A DNA stretch of 64,000 nt from Caulobacter rhizosphaerae (GCF_010977555.1 NZ_CP048815.1:1294501-1358500), one strand, 5' to 3'. Numbered from the stretch's first letter, positions 9,099 through 19,043 are shown. A program made the numbers and translations. The notes: generated from the sequence alone by a model not told the origin.

Positions 9099-10271
9099 CT
9101 AGGCCAGGCCCCCCGCCTGGTCGAACTCTCCCGCCCCGCCATAGGCCCCCGGACGCTTGCGCGTCAACGCCAGGGCCATGCCCAGGGTGAGGCCCATGGC
9201 CAGCATCGATGAGCCGCCATAGCTGATGAAGGGCAGGGTCATGCCCTTGGTCGGGATCATGTTCAGGTTCACGGCCACATTGATGAAGGCCTGCTGGCCC
9301 ACCAGAACGAACAGGCCGGAAGCCGCCACCTGCTCGAAGGTGTCGGTCAGCTTCATGGCCTTGTACAGGCCGCGCACCACGACGAAGGCGAACAGGGTGA
9401 TCAGGGCCAGGGAGAACACCAGGCCATATTCCTCGGCGGCGACCGAATAGATGAAGTCGGTGTGCAGGTCGGGGACGTGGCGTTTCATGACGCCCTCGCC
9501 CGGGCCGCGCCCGAACAGACCGCCGGCGTGGATCGCCTCGGCGGCGCGGGTGATCTGGTGGGTGTCGGCCTGGTCGGGGCTGAGGAACTTCTGCACCCGG
9601 GCGTGGACGTGGTCGAACAGGAAATAGGTCGACATCAGCCCGCCGACCGCCACGGCGCCAAGGCCCATGATCCACGAGATCGGCACCCCGGCCATCCAGA
9701 AGGCGGCCCCGAAGGCGATGGTGATCAGCACGGTCTGGCCGACGTCGGGCTGGACCAGCAGCAGGGCCACGGCGATGAAATAGAGGGCGAAGGCGATCGA
9801 TACGCCCGGCACCCCCTCGCCCTTCTGGCCCTCGGCGAACATCCACGAAACCAGCACGATCAGGGCCGGCTTCATGAATTCCGAGGGCTGGAAGGTAAAG
9901 CCGCCGATCAGCAGCCAGCGGGCCGCGCCCTTGGCGCTGTGGCCGATGAAGGGCAGGGCCGCCATCACCCCGATGGCGACGATGTAGATGAAGAACGCCG
10001 AGCGGCGGATGCCTCGCGGGCTGAGCATCGACACCGACAGCACGATCATCGCCGCGCCAAGGCCGAAGACGCACTGGCGGACCGCGAAGTGGAACTGGTC
10101 GTCGATCCCGATCCGCGCGGCCGCCGCCGGGCTGGAGGCGAACGATAGCAGCACCCCGACCGTGACCAGCACCGCCGTGGCGCCCAGCAGCCAGTGGTCG
10201 GTCGTCCACCACCAGACGCCGAGCCGCGAGCGGTCGGTGCGGGCGAAGGCGTGGGTGGTCTGGAACGTCAT
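9099..10271 (-). CDS. ftsW: SEDS peptidoglycan glycosyltransferase FtsW
   Basis: Start set at 10271 (MTFQTTHAFARTDRS); the frame stays open further upstream but runs through a palindromic repeat. 390 residues, about ten membrane segments. SEDS landmarks: WLLIGGFTFQPSEFMKPALI (catalytic-region signature), VQPDVGQTVLI with the essential Asp, and FISYGGSSMLAMG near the C-terminus. FtsW polymerises septal glycan strands with its partner FtsI, encoded in the same cluster. 227 bp with a large inverted repeat separates it from murD. Confidence 0.96.
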   Translation of the reverse strand: MTFQTTHAFARTDRSRLGVWWWTTDHWLLGATAVLVTVGVLLSFASSPAAAARIGIDDQFHFAVRQCVFGLGAAMIVLSVSMLSPRGIRRSAFFIYIVAIGVMAALPFIGHSAKGAARWLLIGGFTFQPSEFMKPALIVLVSWMFAEGQKGEGVPGVSIAFALYFIAVALLLVQPDVGQTVLITIAFGAAFWMAGVPISWIMGLGAVAVGGLMSTYFLFDHVHARVQKFLSPDQADTHQITRAAEAIHAGGLFGRGPGEGVMKRHVPDLHTDFIYSVAAEEYGLVFSLALITLFAFVVVRGLYKAMKLTDTFEQVAASGLFVLVGQQAFINVAVNLNMIPTKGMTLPFISYGGSSMLAMGLTLGMALALTRKRPGAYGGAGEFDQAGGLA

Positions 10272-10358
10272 GGCCGGAGGGTCGGAGTTTAGGGTTAATC
10301 GAGTGTTGTTGTGACGGTTGGAACGGGTGTGGCGAATGGACTCCGCTCCCCCTTTATT

Positions 10359-10485
10359 CCGCTCATCCCGGCGAATGGCGGGACCCAGATCCCAAAGCGG
10401 TGCGGATGATTGGATGAACTCAGCGCTCGTGGCGTCAGCCTCAAAGCCATTCCATCTGGGTCCCGGCATTCGCCGGGATGAGCGG
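10359..10485. repeat. MITE-like inverted repeat (family C) between murD and ftsW
   Basis: Two 32-bp arms, 10359-10390 and 10454-10485, match at 31 of 32 positions as an inverted repeat (outer end CCGCTCATCCCGGCGAATG). They enclose 63 bp. A short 32-bp relative is at 61471-61502. It lies inside the dcw transcription unit. Confidence 0.9.
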
Positions 10486-10498
10486 ATTTTTATAGTTT

Positions 10499-11920
10499 TC
10501 AGGCCCGCTTGGCCGCCGAAGCCGCCGGCGCCTTGCCCAGCCCCATGACCGCCGCGCGGAACGCCTCGCCCCGCTGCTCGAAGTCGGCGAACTGGTCGAA
10601 CGAGGCGCAGGCGGGCGACAGCAGGACGATGGCCTCCTCGCCCGACGCCGCGGCGTCGGCGAAGGCGGCGGTCACCGCGGTCTCGATGTCGCCGCACTGA
10701 CGCACCGGGGCCTTGCCCTCCAACGTCCGGCCGAAGTCCTCGGCCGCTTGGCCGATCAGGTAGGCGCCGGCCACGCGCGGGAACAGGTCGGCCAGATCGT
10801 CGATGCCGCCGGCCTTGGGCACGCCGCCGGCGATCCAGTAGAACCTGGGATAGGACGACATCGCCTGGCGGGCGGCGTCGGCGTTGGTGGCCTTGCTGTC
10901 GTTGACGAAGGCGACCTTGCCGATCCTGCCGACCGTCTCCATCCGGTGGGCCAGGCCAGGGAAGGTCATCAGGCCGTCGACCGCCTGGTGCGGCGGGATG
11001 CCCAGGGCGCGGGCGGCGGCATAGGCGGCCGCGGCGTTCTGCCAGTTGTGGCGGCCCGGCAAGCTTCTGGCGCGAAGAAGGTCGGCCATCTCGGTGACCC
11101 GCTCGCCGGTGGCGTCATAGAGCACGCCCTGCAGGGCGTAGACGCCGCGGCCCATGGCCTTGCCGGCGCTGATCGGCCAGATGGTCCGGCGATTGGCGGC
11201 GGTGATCTCGGTGCAGATCTGCTGGCACCAGGGGTCGTCGACCCCGATGATCGCGGTGTCGCCCTTGCCCTGGTTGAGGAAGATCCGGCGCTTGGCGGCG
11301 ATGTAGCCGTCCATGCCGCCGTGGCGGTCCAGGTGGTCGGGCGAGATGTTCAGCAGCACGACGGCGTCGGGCTTGAGGCTCGAGGTCAGGTCCAGCTGGT
11401 AGGACGAAAGTTCAAGCACATAGACCGCCCCGCCGTGCATGTCCTCCAGGCCCAGCACGCCCTCGCCGATATTGCCGCCCACCCGGGTGTCGCGGCCGGC
11501 CTGGCGGCAAAGGTGGCCGATCAGGGCGGTCGTGGTCGACTTGCCGTTGGTGCCGGTGATGGCGACGATCTTGGGCTTCTTGTGCTCGGGCGCGGCGTTC
11601 ACCGTGCGGGCGAACAACTCGATGTCGCCCAGCACCTCGACCCCGGCCGCCTTGGCCTTGGTCACCGTCCAGTGCGGCTTGGGATGGGTCAGCGGCACGC
11701 CCGGCGACAGCATCAGGGCGGCGAACCGGCTCCAGTCGGCGGTGGTCAGGTCGACCACGTTCAGGCCCTCGGCCGCCGCGGCCTCGCGGCTGGCGGGCTT
11801 CTCGTCCCACAGCGCCACCTTGGCCCCGCCGGCGATCAGCGCGCGCGCGGCCGTCAGCCCCGTCCGGCCAAGGCCGAACACGGCGACGGTCTTGCCCTCG
11901 AAACCGCGGACCGGGATCAT
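10499..11920 (-). CDS. murD: UDP-N-acetylmuramoyl-L-alanine--D-glutamate ligase
   Basis: 473 residues; ATP-dependent addition of D-Glu to UDP-MurNAc-L-Ala. N-terminal dinucleotide-like motif AVFGLGRTG (13-21), P-loop TGTNGKSTT (122-130), and the Mur ligase central motif NISPDHLDRHG. Thirteen bases separate it from the mraY stop codon. The last residues (GKAPAASAAKRA) form a short Ala/Lys-rich tail. Confidence 0.97.
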   Translation of the reverse strand: MIPVRGFEGKTVAVFGLGRTGLTAARALIAGGAKVALWDEKPASREAAAAEGLNVVDLTTADWSRFAALMLSPGVPLTHPKPHWTVTKAKAAGVEVLGDIELFARTVNAAPEHKKPKIVAITGTNGKSTTTALIGHLCRQAGRDTRVGGNIGEGVLGLEDMHGGAVYVLELSSYQLDLTSSLKPDAVVLLNISPDHLDRHGGMDGYIAAKRRIFLNQGKGDTAIIGVDDPWCQQICTEITAANRRTIWPISAGKAMGRGVYALQGVLYDATGERVTEMADLLRARSLPGRHNWQNAAAAYAAARALGIPPHQAVDGLMTFPGLAHRMETVGRIGKVAFVNDSKATNADAARQAMSSYPRFYWIAGGVPKAGGIDDLADLFPRVAGAYLIGQAAEDFGRTLEGKAPVRQCGDIETAVTAAFADAAASGEEAIVLLSPACASFDQFADFEQRGEAFRAAVMGLGKAPAASAAKRA

Positions 11921-11933
11921 GGCGCGCCCCTTC

Positions 11934-13049
11934 CTATCTCAGCTTCAGGGTGGCGAGGCCGACGAAGCTGAGCATCATCGCCACGATCCAGAAGCGGACG
12001 ACGACGGTGCTCTCGGCCCAGCCAAGTTTCTCGAAATGGTGGTGGATCGGCGCCATCAGGAAGATGCGCTTGCCGGTCTTCTTGAAGTAGGCGACCTGGA
12101 TCATGACGCTCAGCGCCTCGGCCACGAACAGGCCGCCGACGATACCCAGCACCAGCTCATGCTTGGCGCAGACGGCGATCGAGCCCAGGGCCCCGCCCAG
12201 GGCCAGCGAGCCGGTGTCGCCCATGAAGATCTTGGCCGGCGGGGCGTTGTACCAGAGGAAGCCCATGCCGCCGCCGATGATCGCGCCGCACAACACGGCC
12301 AGCTCGCCGACGCTGGGCACGTAGTGCAGGTTCAGATAGTCGGCGAACTTCACGTTGCCGACCAGGTAGGCGATCAGGCCGAAGGTCGAGGCGGCGAACA
12401 TCACCGGCACGATGGCCAAGCCGTCCAGGCCATCGGTCAGGTTCACGGCGTTGGAGAAGCCGGCGATCGTGATCGCGGCGAAGGCCACATAGAACCAGCC
12501 CAGATTGATCACCAGGTTCTTCAGGATCGGGAAGACCACCGAGGTCTCCAGGCCCAGCGTGGTCGGCGACTTGGGAGCGAAGATGATCAGCACAACGGCC
12601 GCCAGGATCGAGACGATGAACTGAGCGACCAGCTTCTGGCCGCTGGAGAGGCCGGCGGTCGTCTGCTTTGTCACCTTGGCGTAGTCGTCCATGAAGCCCA
12701 GCACGCCGAAGGCGGCGGTGATGCCCAGCACCACCCAGACATGGACGTTCTTGAGGTCGCCGAACAGCAGCGAGCCGACGAACAGACCGGCCAGGATCAT
12801 GAAGCCGCCCATGGTGGGGGTGCCGGCCTTCTCGGTGACGTGGCGGGCGATGCCGTCGGTGCGGATCGGCTGACCCTTGCCCTGCTTGGCCTTCATCCAG
12901 CGGATGAAGCGCGAGCCCATGGCGACCGCCACGATATAGGCGGTCAGCATCGACATGCCGGTGCGGAAGGTCAGGTATTTCAGCAGGTTGAGGACCGGGA
13001 CGTGCTCGTGCCCGCCGCGCGACAGCCACTCGTAGAGGAAATACAGCAT
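11934..13049 (-). CDS. mraY: Phospho-N-acetylmuramoyl-pentapeptide transferase
   Basis: 371 residues, about ten membrane segments; transfers phospho-MurNAc-pentapeptide to undecaprenyl phosphate to form lipid I. Signatures: DDYAKV, NLTDGLDGLAI with metal-binding Asp residues, and the HHHFEK loop near the C-terminus (APIHHHFEKLG). The start ATG at 13049 overlaps the murF stop as TGATG, typical of translational coupling; the upstream extension of the frame lies inside murF and is discarded. Confidence 0.97.
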   Translation of the reverse strand: MLYFLYEWLSRGGHEHVPVLNLLKYLTFRTGMSMLTAYIVAVAMGSRFIRWMKAKQGKGQPIRTDGIARHVTEKAGTPTMGGFMILAGLFVGSLLFGDLKNVHVWVVLGITAAFGVLGFMDDYAKVTKQTTAGLSSGQKLVAQFIVSILAAVVLIIFAPKSPTTLGLETSVVFPILKNLVINLGWFYVAFAAITIAGFSNAVNLTDGLDGLAIVPVMFAASTFGLIAYLVGNVKFADYLNLHYVPSVGELAVLCGAIIGGGMGFLWYNAPPAKIFMGDTGSLALGGALGSIAVCAKHELVLGIVGGLFVAEALSVMIQVAYFKKTGKRIFLMAPIHHHFEKLGWAESTVVVRFWIVAMMLSFVGLATLKLR

Positions 13050-14437
13050 CAGTCCTGTCCTTCGAGGTCGAGCGCGCCCAGGGCGGCGGCCACGGCCCCC
13101 GCCTTCGACCCGTTCGATCCCTTCACCATCACCACATCGCCCGCCCGCATCGCCGAAGCGACCTGGGGCGCGAGTTCGGCGGCGCTCTGGGCGTACGCGC
13201 CTCGCCGAGTCGGCGGAAGCGCTTCCCATAAAGATTTCATTAACGGTCCGGCGCAGAACACCAGGTCGATGCCGGCGGCCGCGATCGGGCTGACTAGATC
13301 GCCGTGGAATCGGGCGCTTTGGGGGCCCAGCTCCAGCATGTCGGTGAGGACGACGATGCGCCGTCCGGCCACGTTGCGTGCGCCAAGGGTGGCCAGGGCG
13401 GCCTGCATCGACACCGGATTGGCGTTGTAGCTCTCGTCGACCAGGGTGAAGGTCCCGCCGGGGATCCGGACCATGCGCTCGGCGCCGCGGCCCTCGATCG
13501 GCTCGAACTCGGCCAGGGCGGCCAGGGCCGTCTCGCGGTCGACGTCCAGGGCCTCCAGCATCAAGAGCACGCACAGGCTGTTGAGGCCCCAGTGGACGCC
13601 GGTCTGCAGGATCGGGAAGTGGAGGGTCTCGCCGCGCACCACGGCGGTGACCTGGGCGCCCTGCGCGCCGGAAGCGAACACGGTCAGCTGGGCGGTGACG
13701 CCCTCGCCGGTGCCGAAGCTCCAGACCTGGGCGCCGGCCTTCTCGGCCTCGGCCTTCAGCAGGCCGAACCAGGGGTTGTCGGCGTTCAGCACGGCCACGC
13801 CGTTCGGCTCCAGCCCGGCGAAGATCTCGGCCTTGGCCCGGGCGACGCCCTCCTCGCCGTCGGCGAAGTTCTCCAGGTGGACGGGCCCGACGGTGGTGAT
13901 GGCCACGGCGTGGGGCCGGATGAAGCCCGACAGCGGGGTGATCTCGTCGGCGTGGTTCATGCCGACCTCGAACACCGCGCGCTGGGTGTCGCGCGGCATC
14001 CGCGCCAGGGTCAGGGGCACGCCGATATGGTTGTTGTACGACTTGATCGAGGCATGGGCCTTGCCCGCGCGGCGCAGGCCCGCCTCGACGGCGCGGGTGA
14101 CGCTGGTCTTGCCGACCGAGCCTGTCACCGCGCCGCGCCGCGCCTGGGGCGCGCGCTCGCGGGCGGCGACGCCCAGGCGCTCCAGCCCGCGGAAGGTGTC
14201 CTCGACCAGCACGGCCGGGATGGCCACGGGCCTGGAGATCAGCGCCCCGGCCGCGCCCTTGTCGGCGGTCTGGACGACGAACTCATGGCCGTCCCGCGCG
14301 CCGGTCAAGGCCACGAACAGGTCGCCGGGCTCCAGGCTGCGGCTGTCGATCGACACGCCGGTGGCCGCGAAATCGGCCAGCACCTGGCCGCCCGTGGCGG
14401 CGGCGATCTCGTCGGCGGTCCAGAGGATCTCACGCAT
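13049..14437 (-). CDS. murF: UDP-MurNAc-tripeptide--D-Ala-D-Ala ligase
   Basis: 462 residues; adds D-Ala-D-Ala to the UDP-MurNAc-tripeptide. DSRSLEPGDLFVAL (31-44) is the uridine-nucleotide site shared with MurE, and the P-loop VTGSVGKTS is at 104-112. The DESYNANP motif of MurF is present near residue 330. The start overlaps the murE 3' end by 8 bp and the stop overlaps mraY, so it lies in the coupled part of the cluster. The D-Ala-D-Ala ligase (ddl) that supplies its substrate is not in this window. Confidence 0.97.
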   Translation of the reverse strand: MREILWTADEIAAATGGQVLADFAATGVSIDSRSLEPGDLFVALTGARDGHEFVVQTADKGAAGALISRPVAIPAVLVEDTFRGLERLGVAARERAPQARRGAVTGSVGKTSVTRAVEAGLRRAGKAHASIKSYNNHIGVPLTLARMPRDTQRAVFEVGMNHADEITPLSGFIRPHAVAITTVGPVHLENFADGEEGVARAKAEIFAGLEPNGVAVLNADNPWFGLLKAEAEKAGAQVWSFGTGEGVTAQLTVFASGAQGAQVTAVVRGETLHFPILQTGVHWGLNSLCVLLMLEALDVDRETALAALAEFEPIEGRGAERMVRIPGGTFTLVDESYNANPVSMQAALATLGARNVAGRRIVVLTDMLELGPQSARFHGDLVSPIAAAGIDLVFCAGPLMKSLWEALPPTRRGAYAQSAAELAPQVASAMRAGDVVMVKGSNGSKAGAVAAALGALDLEGQD

Positions 14438-15887
14438 GGGCGGCCTCCAGCGCCTGGGCCGTCTCGGTGACGTCGTCGAACGGATGATTGACGCCGGCCA
14501 CCAGCTGGCCCTGCTCGTGGCCCTTGCCGGCCACCACCAGCACGTCGCCGTCGGCCAGCAGGGCCGCGCCGGCCCGGATGGCCTCGCGGCGGTCGCCATA
14601 TTCCTTGGCTCCGGGCGCGGCGGCCAGGATGGCGGCGCGGATCGAAGCTGGCTCCTCGGAGCGGGGATTGTCGTCGGTGACGATGGCCACGTCGGCCAGG
14701 CGCGCGGCGATCTCGCCCATCAGCGGCCGCTTGCCCCGGTCGCGGTCGCCGCCGGCCCCGAACACCACGATCAGCTTGCCGCGCGTGTGGGGGCGCAGGG
14801 CGGCCAGCACCGTCTCCAGGCCGTCGGGGGTGTGGGCATAGTCGACATAGGCCTCGCCGCCCCGCGCGCCGGTCCCGACCCGCTGCAGCCGGCCGGCCGC
14901 GCCTTCGAGGGTGGCCAGGGCGGCGATCACCGCCTCAAGGTCCTCGCCGGTGGCGACGCACAGGCCGGCCGCGACCAGCACGTTCGAGGCCTGGAAGTCG
15001 CCGGCCAGGGGCAGCAGCACCTCGAACGCGCGCCCCTGGGCGGCGATCTTCAGGCGCTGGCCTTCCGGTACGGGGGTGCGCTCGACCAGCTTCAGCCCTT
15101 GCCCCTCGTGGCCGACGGTCAGCAGGGACTGGCCCGAGGTGACGGCGGCCGAGGCGAAGGCCGGGAAGGCGTCGCTGTCGGCGTTCAGAACGGCCGTGCT
15201 GGCCCGCGGCAGCAGGGTCTCGAACAACCGCAGCTTGGCCGCGCGGTAGCAGCCCATGGTGCCGTGATAGTCCAGGTGGTCCTGGGTGAAGTTGGTGAAG
15301 CCGGCGGCGGCCAGGCGCACGCCGTCCAGGCGGCGCTGGTCGATGCCGTGCGACGAAGCCTCCACCGCCAGGTGGGTGACGCCCATGCTCGCCAGCCTGG
15401 CCATCATCTCGGCGACGTCGGCGGCGTCCGGCGTGGTCAGGCCGGGCGGCGTCAGCTGCAGGTCCGGCTTGCCCGCCTCGCCGACCACCACGCCCAGGGT
15501 GCCCATGCTGGCGGACTTGCGGCCCAGGCGGGCGTAGATCTGGCGGCAGAAGCCGGCGACCGAGGTCTTGCCGTTGGTGCCGGTCACCGCCACGCAGGTC
15601 GCCGGCTGTTCGGCCCAGAACTGGGCGGCGGCCAGGGCGTAGGCGCGGCGCAGGTCGCCGGCGTGGACCACCGGGACCGACAGGCCCTCGACATCGTCCG
15701 GCGCCAGGACAGCGGTCGCGCCGGACTCGATGGCCCCGGGGATGAACGTGCGACCGTCGACCTTGCTGCCGGGCAGGGCGGCGAACAGGAACCCTTCACG
15801 CACCTTGCGGCTGTCGGCGGTGACCCCGGTGATCACGGGGTCGGTCGCGCAAGGCCGGTTGAGGATCTGCGAAAGCGTCTTGCTCAA
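14430..15887 (-). CDS. murE: UDP-MurNAc-L-Ala-D-Glu--2,6-diaminopimelate ligase
   Basis: 485 residues. The start is a TTG at 15887 with GGAGG at good distance; it overlaps the ftsI stop as TTGA. The coding frame extends far upstream only because it is shadowed by ftsI. P-loop VTGTNGKTS (101-109); the DDNPRSEEP segment is the DNPR motif that selects meso-diaminopimelate, so the peptidoglycan is DAP-type. It acts in the cytoplasm between MurD and MurF. Confidence 0.96.
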   Translation of the reverse strand: MSKTLSQILNRPCATDPVITGVTADSRKVREGFLFAALPGSKVDGRTFIPGAIESGATAVLAPDDVEGLSVPVVHAGDLRRAYALAAAQFWAEQPATCVAVTGTNGKTSVAGFCRQIYARLGRKSASMGTLGVVVGEAGKPDLQLTPPGLTTPDAADVAEMMARLASMGVTHLAVEASSHGIDQRRLDGVRLAAAGFTNFTQDHLDYHGTMGCYRAAKLRLFETLLPRASTAVLNADSDAFPAFASAAVTSGQSLLTVGHEGQGLKLVERTPVPEGQRLKIAAQGRAFEVLLPLAGDFQASNVLVAAGLCVATGEDLEAVIAALATLEGAAGRLQRVGTGARGGEAYVDYAHTPDGLETVLAALRPHTRGKLIVVFGAGGDRDRGKRPLMGEIAARLADVAIVTDDNPRSEEPASIRAAILAAAPGAKEYGDRREAIRAGAALLADGDVLVVAGKGHEQGQLVAGVNHPFDDVTETAQALEAAHA

Positions 15888-17641
15888 AGTCCCGCCTCCG
15901 GTGCGGCTTTCGGCTGCTGGGCGGCCACGGTGAAGATGTCGGTCTGGCGGCGGACGCCGAGGAACGGGGCGATGCGGTCGATGACCCGGCCGGCGGCCGG
16001 CGCGGACACCCAGCCGCCCGTCGAGAAGCCGTGGGTCTTGGCGTTGCCCTTGGGCTCGTCCAGCAGCACAAGCACGAAGTAGCGATCGGCCTCGAGCGCG
16101 CCCTCGGTGGGGAACACCGCCGCGAACGACGAGACCTGGCGCTGGTGGTTGTAGCCGCGGATCGCCGGGTCGTACTTCTCGCCGGTGCCGGTCTTGCCGC
16201 CCACCGACAGGCCGGGAATGTTGGCCGACTTGCCGCTGCCGCCGGTGACGTTGGCGCGCATGATCTGCAGCATCTGCTGCGAGGTCTCCTCCGAGATCGC
16301 GCGGGGCGCTTCCGGACGCACGCCTTGGGGCAGCTTGTGGATGGTCAGGGGCTGCAGAGTGCCGCCGTTCAGCAGCGCGCCCATCGCCTGGGCCAGGGCC
16401 AGCGGCGAGACATTGATGCCGTGGCCGAACGAGGTCGAGGCGACGGCGTCGTCGTCCCACTTCTTCGGGGTCAGAGGACGGGCCGATTCCAGCAGCTCCA
16501 CCTTGGCCGGCCGGGTCAGGCCCAGGGCGTTGAAGTAGCGGCTCAGGCGCTCGCCGCCGATCCGCTCGGCCAGCATGGCGGTGCCGATGTTGGACGAGTG
16601 CTGGAACACCTCGACCAGGGTGAGGATCTTCCGCGCGGCGTGGAAGTCGTGGATCGTCCGGTAGCCCAGTTTGAAAGGCTCGCGGGCGTCGAAGGTCGAG
16701 GCCGGCGTCGCCGCGCCGGTGTCCAGGCCGATGGCCACAGTGAAGGCCTTGAAGGTCGAGCCCATCTCGTAGACCGATGCGGCCGCGTGGTTGGTCATCT
16801 GCTCGGCCGAGGCCTGGTTCAGCTGGTTGGGGTCGTAGTCCGGATAGCTGACCAGGCCGAGGATCTCGCCCGTATGGACGTTGGTGACGATGCCGACCGC
16901 GTCCTTGGCCTGGAACTCGATGGCGGCCTTGCGGACCTCGTCCTCCAGGGCGGCCTGGACGCGCAGGTCGATCGACAGCGGGATCGCGCCGTCGGGACCC
17001 TTGGCCGCGGCGTCGCGCACCGGCTTGTCCAGGGCCTTCTCGGCGCCGGAGAGGCCCTTGCCGCCCTTGTCGACGAAGCCGATGAAGTGCGCGGCGCTGG
17101 CGCCCAGCGGGTAGACCCGCGCGGCCTGCTCCTCGAACTCGACGCCGGGCAGGCCCAGGTCGAAGATGGCGTCCTTCTCGGCCGGGGTCATGCCGCCGAC
17201 CAGGAAACCGCGGCGGTCGGCGAACACCACCTGGTCCAGGCGCTTGGCCGGCACCTGGGGCAAGGCCTTGGCCAGGGCCTTGCGCGTGGCCTTGGCGTCC
17301 CAGACGTCCTTGGGATTGATGTAGAGGGCGTAGTGGGTCAGGTCGACCGCCAGCAGCTGGCCGTTGCGGTCGACCAGATCGCCCCGCGCGCCGTCGGTCG
17401 AGGCCAGGTATCCGTTGCCGCCGACCTTGGAGAACACCGCCGCCCAGGTGGCGCCCAGGGCCAGCACGGTGAACGCGAGGCCGAAGATGGCCATGACGAA
17501 GAAGATGCGGATGCGGGTGTCGTCCTCGGGCCGGGCGGCGGCGCGCGAACGCTCGAAGGCGTGCTCCAGCCGCCAGACCCGTTCGATCAGCCAGCGCCAG
17601 GCCGCGGGCGCGCCGCCGGGGGCGAGGTTGGCCAGGCTCAT
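15884..17641 (-). CDS. ftsI: Septal penicillin-binding protein FtsI (PBP3)
   Basis: 585 residues: short cytoplasmic tail, one membrane helix (about 45-70), a dimerisation domain, then the transpeptidase domain with SxxK (Ser295-Thr-Phe-Lys298), SSN (349-351) and KTG (483-485). It crosslinks septal peptidoglycan in the periplasm together with FtsW. Its ATG overlaps the ftsL stop (ATGA) and its stop overlaps the murE TTG start. Confidence 0.97.
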   Translation of the reverse strand: MSLANLAPGGAPAAWRWLIERVWRLEHAFERSRAAARPEDDTRIRIFFVMAIFGLAFTVLALGATWAAVFSKVGGNGYLASTDGARGDLVDRNGQLLAVDLTHYALYINPKDVWDAKATRKALAKALPQVPAKRLDQVVFADRRGFLVGGMTPAEKDAIFDLGLPGVEFEEQAARVYPLGASAAHFIGFVDKGGKGLSGAEKALDKPVRDAAAKGPDGAIPLSIDLRVQAALEDEVRKAAIEFQAKDAVGIVTNVHTGEILGLVSYPDYDPNQLNQASAEQMTNHAAASVYEMGSTFKAFTVAIGLDTGAATPASTFDAREPFKLGYRTIHDFHAARKILTLVEVFQHSSNIGTAMLAERIGGERLSRYFNALGLTRPAKVELLESARPLTPKKWDDDAVASTSFGHGINVSPLALAQAMGALLNGGTLQPLTIHKLPQGVRPEAPRAISEETSQQMLQIMRANVTGGSGKSANIPGLSVGGKTGTGEKYDPAIRGYNHQRQVSSFAAVFPTEGALEADRYFVLVLLDEPKGNAKTHGFSTGGWVSAPAAGRVIDRIAPFLGVRRQTDIFTVAAQQPKAAPEAGL

Positions 17642-18084
17642 CGCGGCGCCTCCGTGGAGGACTGTTCGGGCGACGGATAGTCGTCGGGCGTCGACTCGGG
17701 GGCCTCAGCCGCCGCCGCGTCGGTGTTGGCCGCCGCCGTCGGCGAGGCCGGGGCGTGGGCGGCGGGCGCGTGGCGGGCCACGTCGATCAGGGCGTCCTCG
17801 GTGGTCTCGTGCTCGGGCTTGATCGGCGCCAGCTGCAGCTGCTGGGCCAGTTGCTCGATGCGGCGCGGCTGCTCCAGATAGGCGACCTCGGCCTTGAGCA
17901 GGCGCACGCGCACCTTCTCGTCCTCGATCTGGCGCTCGACCTCGGCGATCTGGGCCCGCTCGCGGCCGGCGAAGGTCTTGGCCATGTAGACGCCCAGGAC
18001 CAGCACCAGCAGGATGGTCAGACAGACCAGCTCGACGACCCGGAAACCCCGCACGCGGCGGTCGAACATGCTCGACAGGCTCAT
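17638..18084 (-). CDS. ftsL: Cell division protein FtsL
   Basis: 148 residues, bitopic: basic N-terminus ([10 protein letters not shown]), one membrane helix (about 17-36), then a coiled-coil stretch ([20 protein letters not shown]) and a low-complexity Ala/Pro-rich tail of about 50 residues. FtsL bridges FtsQB and FtsWI in the divisome. The identity rests on topology plus position between rsmH and ftsI; the extended periplasmic tail is typical of Caulobacterales but carries no motif. Overlaps both neighbours by 4 bp. Confidence 0.9.
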   Translation of the reverse strand: MSLSSMFDRRVRGFRVVELVCLTILLVLVLGVYMAKTFAGRERAQIAEVERQIEDEKVRVRLLKAEVAYLEQPRRIEQLAQQLQLAPIKPEHETTEDALIDVARHAPAAHAPASPTAAANTDAAAAEAPESTPDDYPSPEQSSTEAPR

Positions 18085-19043
18085 GCGGCGCTCCAGACCG
18101 GAGCCTGCGTACGCACGGCGGCGCGCAGCTTGGAGGAGCGGGCGCGAGGGTTGACGGCCAGCTCGGCCTCGCCCGGCGCGATCGCCTTGGACGAGATCAG
18201 CTGGAAGCTGGACGGGGCGCCGGCCTCGACCGGCGGCGCGTGGCGCGAGCCGCCGGGGGTGCGGCCGGCCCGTTCGGCCAGGAAATTCTTGACGATGCGG
18301 TCTTCCAGCGAATGGAAGGTGACCACCGCCAGCCGACCGCCCGGCTTGAGCACGCGCTCGGCGGCGGCCAGGCCGGCCTCCAGTTCCTCCAGCTCGGCGT
18401 TGACCGCGATCCGCAGGCCCTGGAACGAGCGGGTGGCCGGGTGGACCTTGGCGCCCTTGCGGCCGCCCAGGGCGCGCTCGATCACGTGGGCCAGGTCCAG
18501 GGTGCGCGTGAACGGACGCTCGGCCCGACGCTTGACGATGAAGCTGGCGATGCGGCGCGAGGCGTGCTCCTCGCCGTAGACATAGAGGATGCGGGCCAGC
18601 TCGACCGGGTCCAGTTCGTTGACGAGGTCGGCGGCCGTCGGGCCGTCGGCGCCCATGCGCATGTCCAGGGGGCCGTCTCGCATGAAGGAAAAGCCGCGCT
18701 CAGCCTCGTCGAGCTGCATGGAAGACACGCCAAGATCCAGGGTTACGCCGTCCGCCGACGCATCCTCCAGATACGCGGTGATTTGCGAGAACCGGTCCTG
18801 AATCAGCCGAAAGCGACCATCCGCCGCGGAAAACTCAGCGGCGAAGCGCTGCACCGTCGGGTCGCGGTCGAAGGCGATCACCGAGGCGCCGGTCGCCAGG
18901 ATCGCGCGGGTGTAGCCGCCGGCCCCGAAGGTGCCGTCCACGACGATATCGCCCGGTCCGGCGGCCAGGGCCGAGACCACCTCGTCGAGCAGGACCGAGA
19001 CGTGCGGCGCGCCGGGCTCCTGAAGGGTTTCGAGCTCGCTCAC
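18081..19043 (-). CDS. rsmH: 16S rRNA (cytosine-1402 N4)-methyltransferase
   Basis: 320 residues. The start is a GTG at 19043 overlapping the mraZ stop (GTGA); the frame further upstream is a shadow of mra[14 protein letters not shown] and [15 protein letters not shown] (SAM-binding loop) near the N-terminus, [19 protein letters not shown] in the middle and [15 protein letters not shown] near the C-terminus are family signatures. It methylates C1402 in the ribosomal decoding site. Confidence 0.97.
   Translation of the reverse strand: MSELETLQEPGAPHVSVLLDEVVSALAAGPGDIVVDGTFGAGGYTRAILATGASVIAFDRDPTVQRFAAEFSAADGRFRLIQDRFSQITAYLEDASADGVTLDLGVSSMQLDEAERGFSFMRDGPLDMRMGADGPTAADLVNELDPVELARILYVYGEEHASRRIASFIVKRRAERPFTRTLDLAHVIERALGGRKGAKVHPATRSFQGLRIAVNAELEELEAGLAAAERVLKPGGRLAVVTFHSLEDRIVKNFLAERAGRTPGGSRHAPPVEAGAPSSFQLISSKAIAPGEAELAVNPRARSSKLRAAVRTQAPVWSAA

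Noticed and set aside
10272..10697. Long N-terminal extension of the ftsW frame
   Set aside because: It runs through the family C inverted repeat and into murD; FtsW homology starts only at the ATG at 10271.
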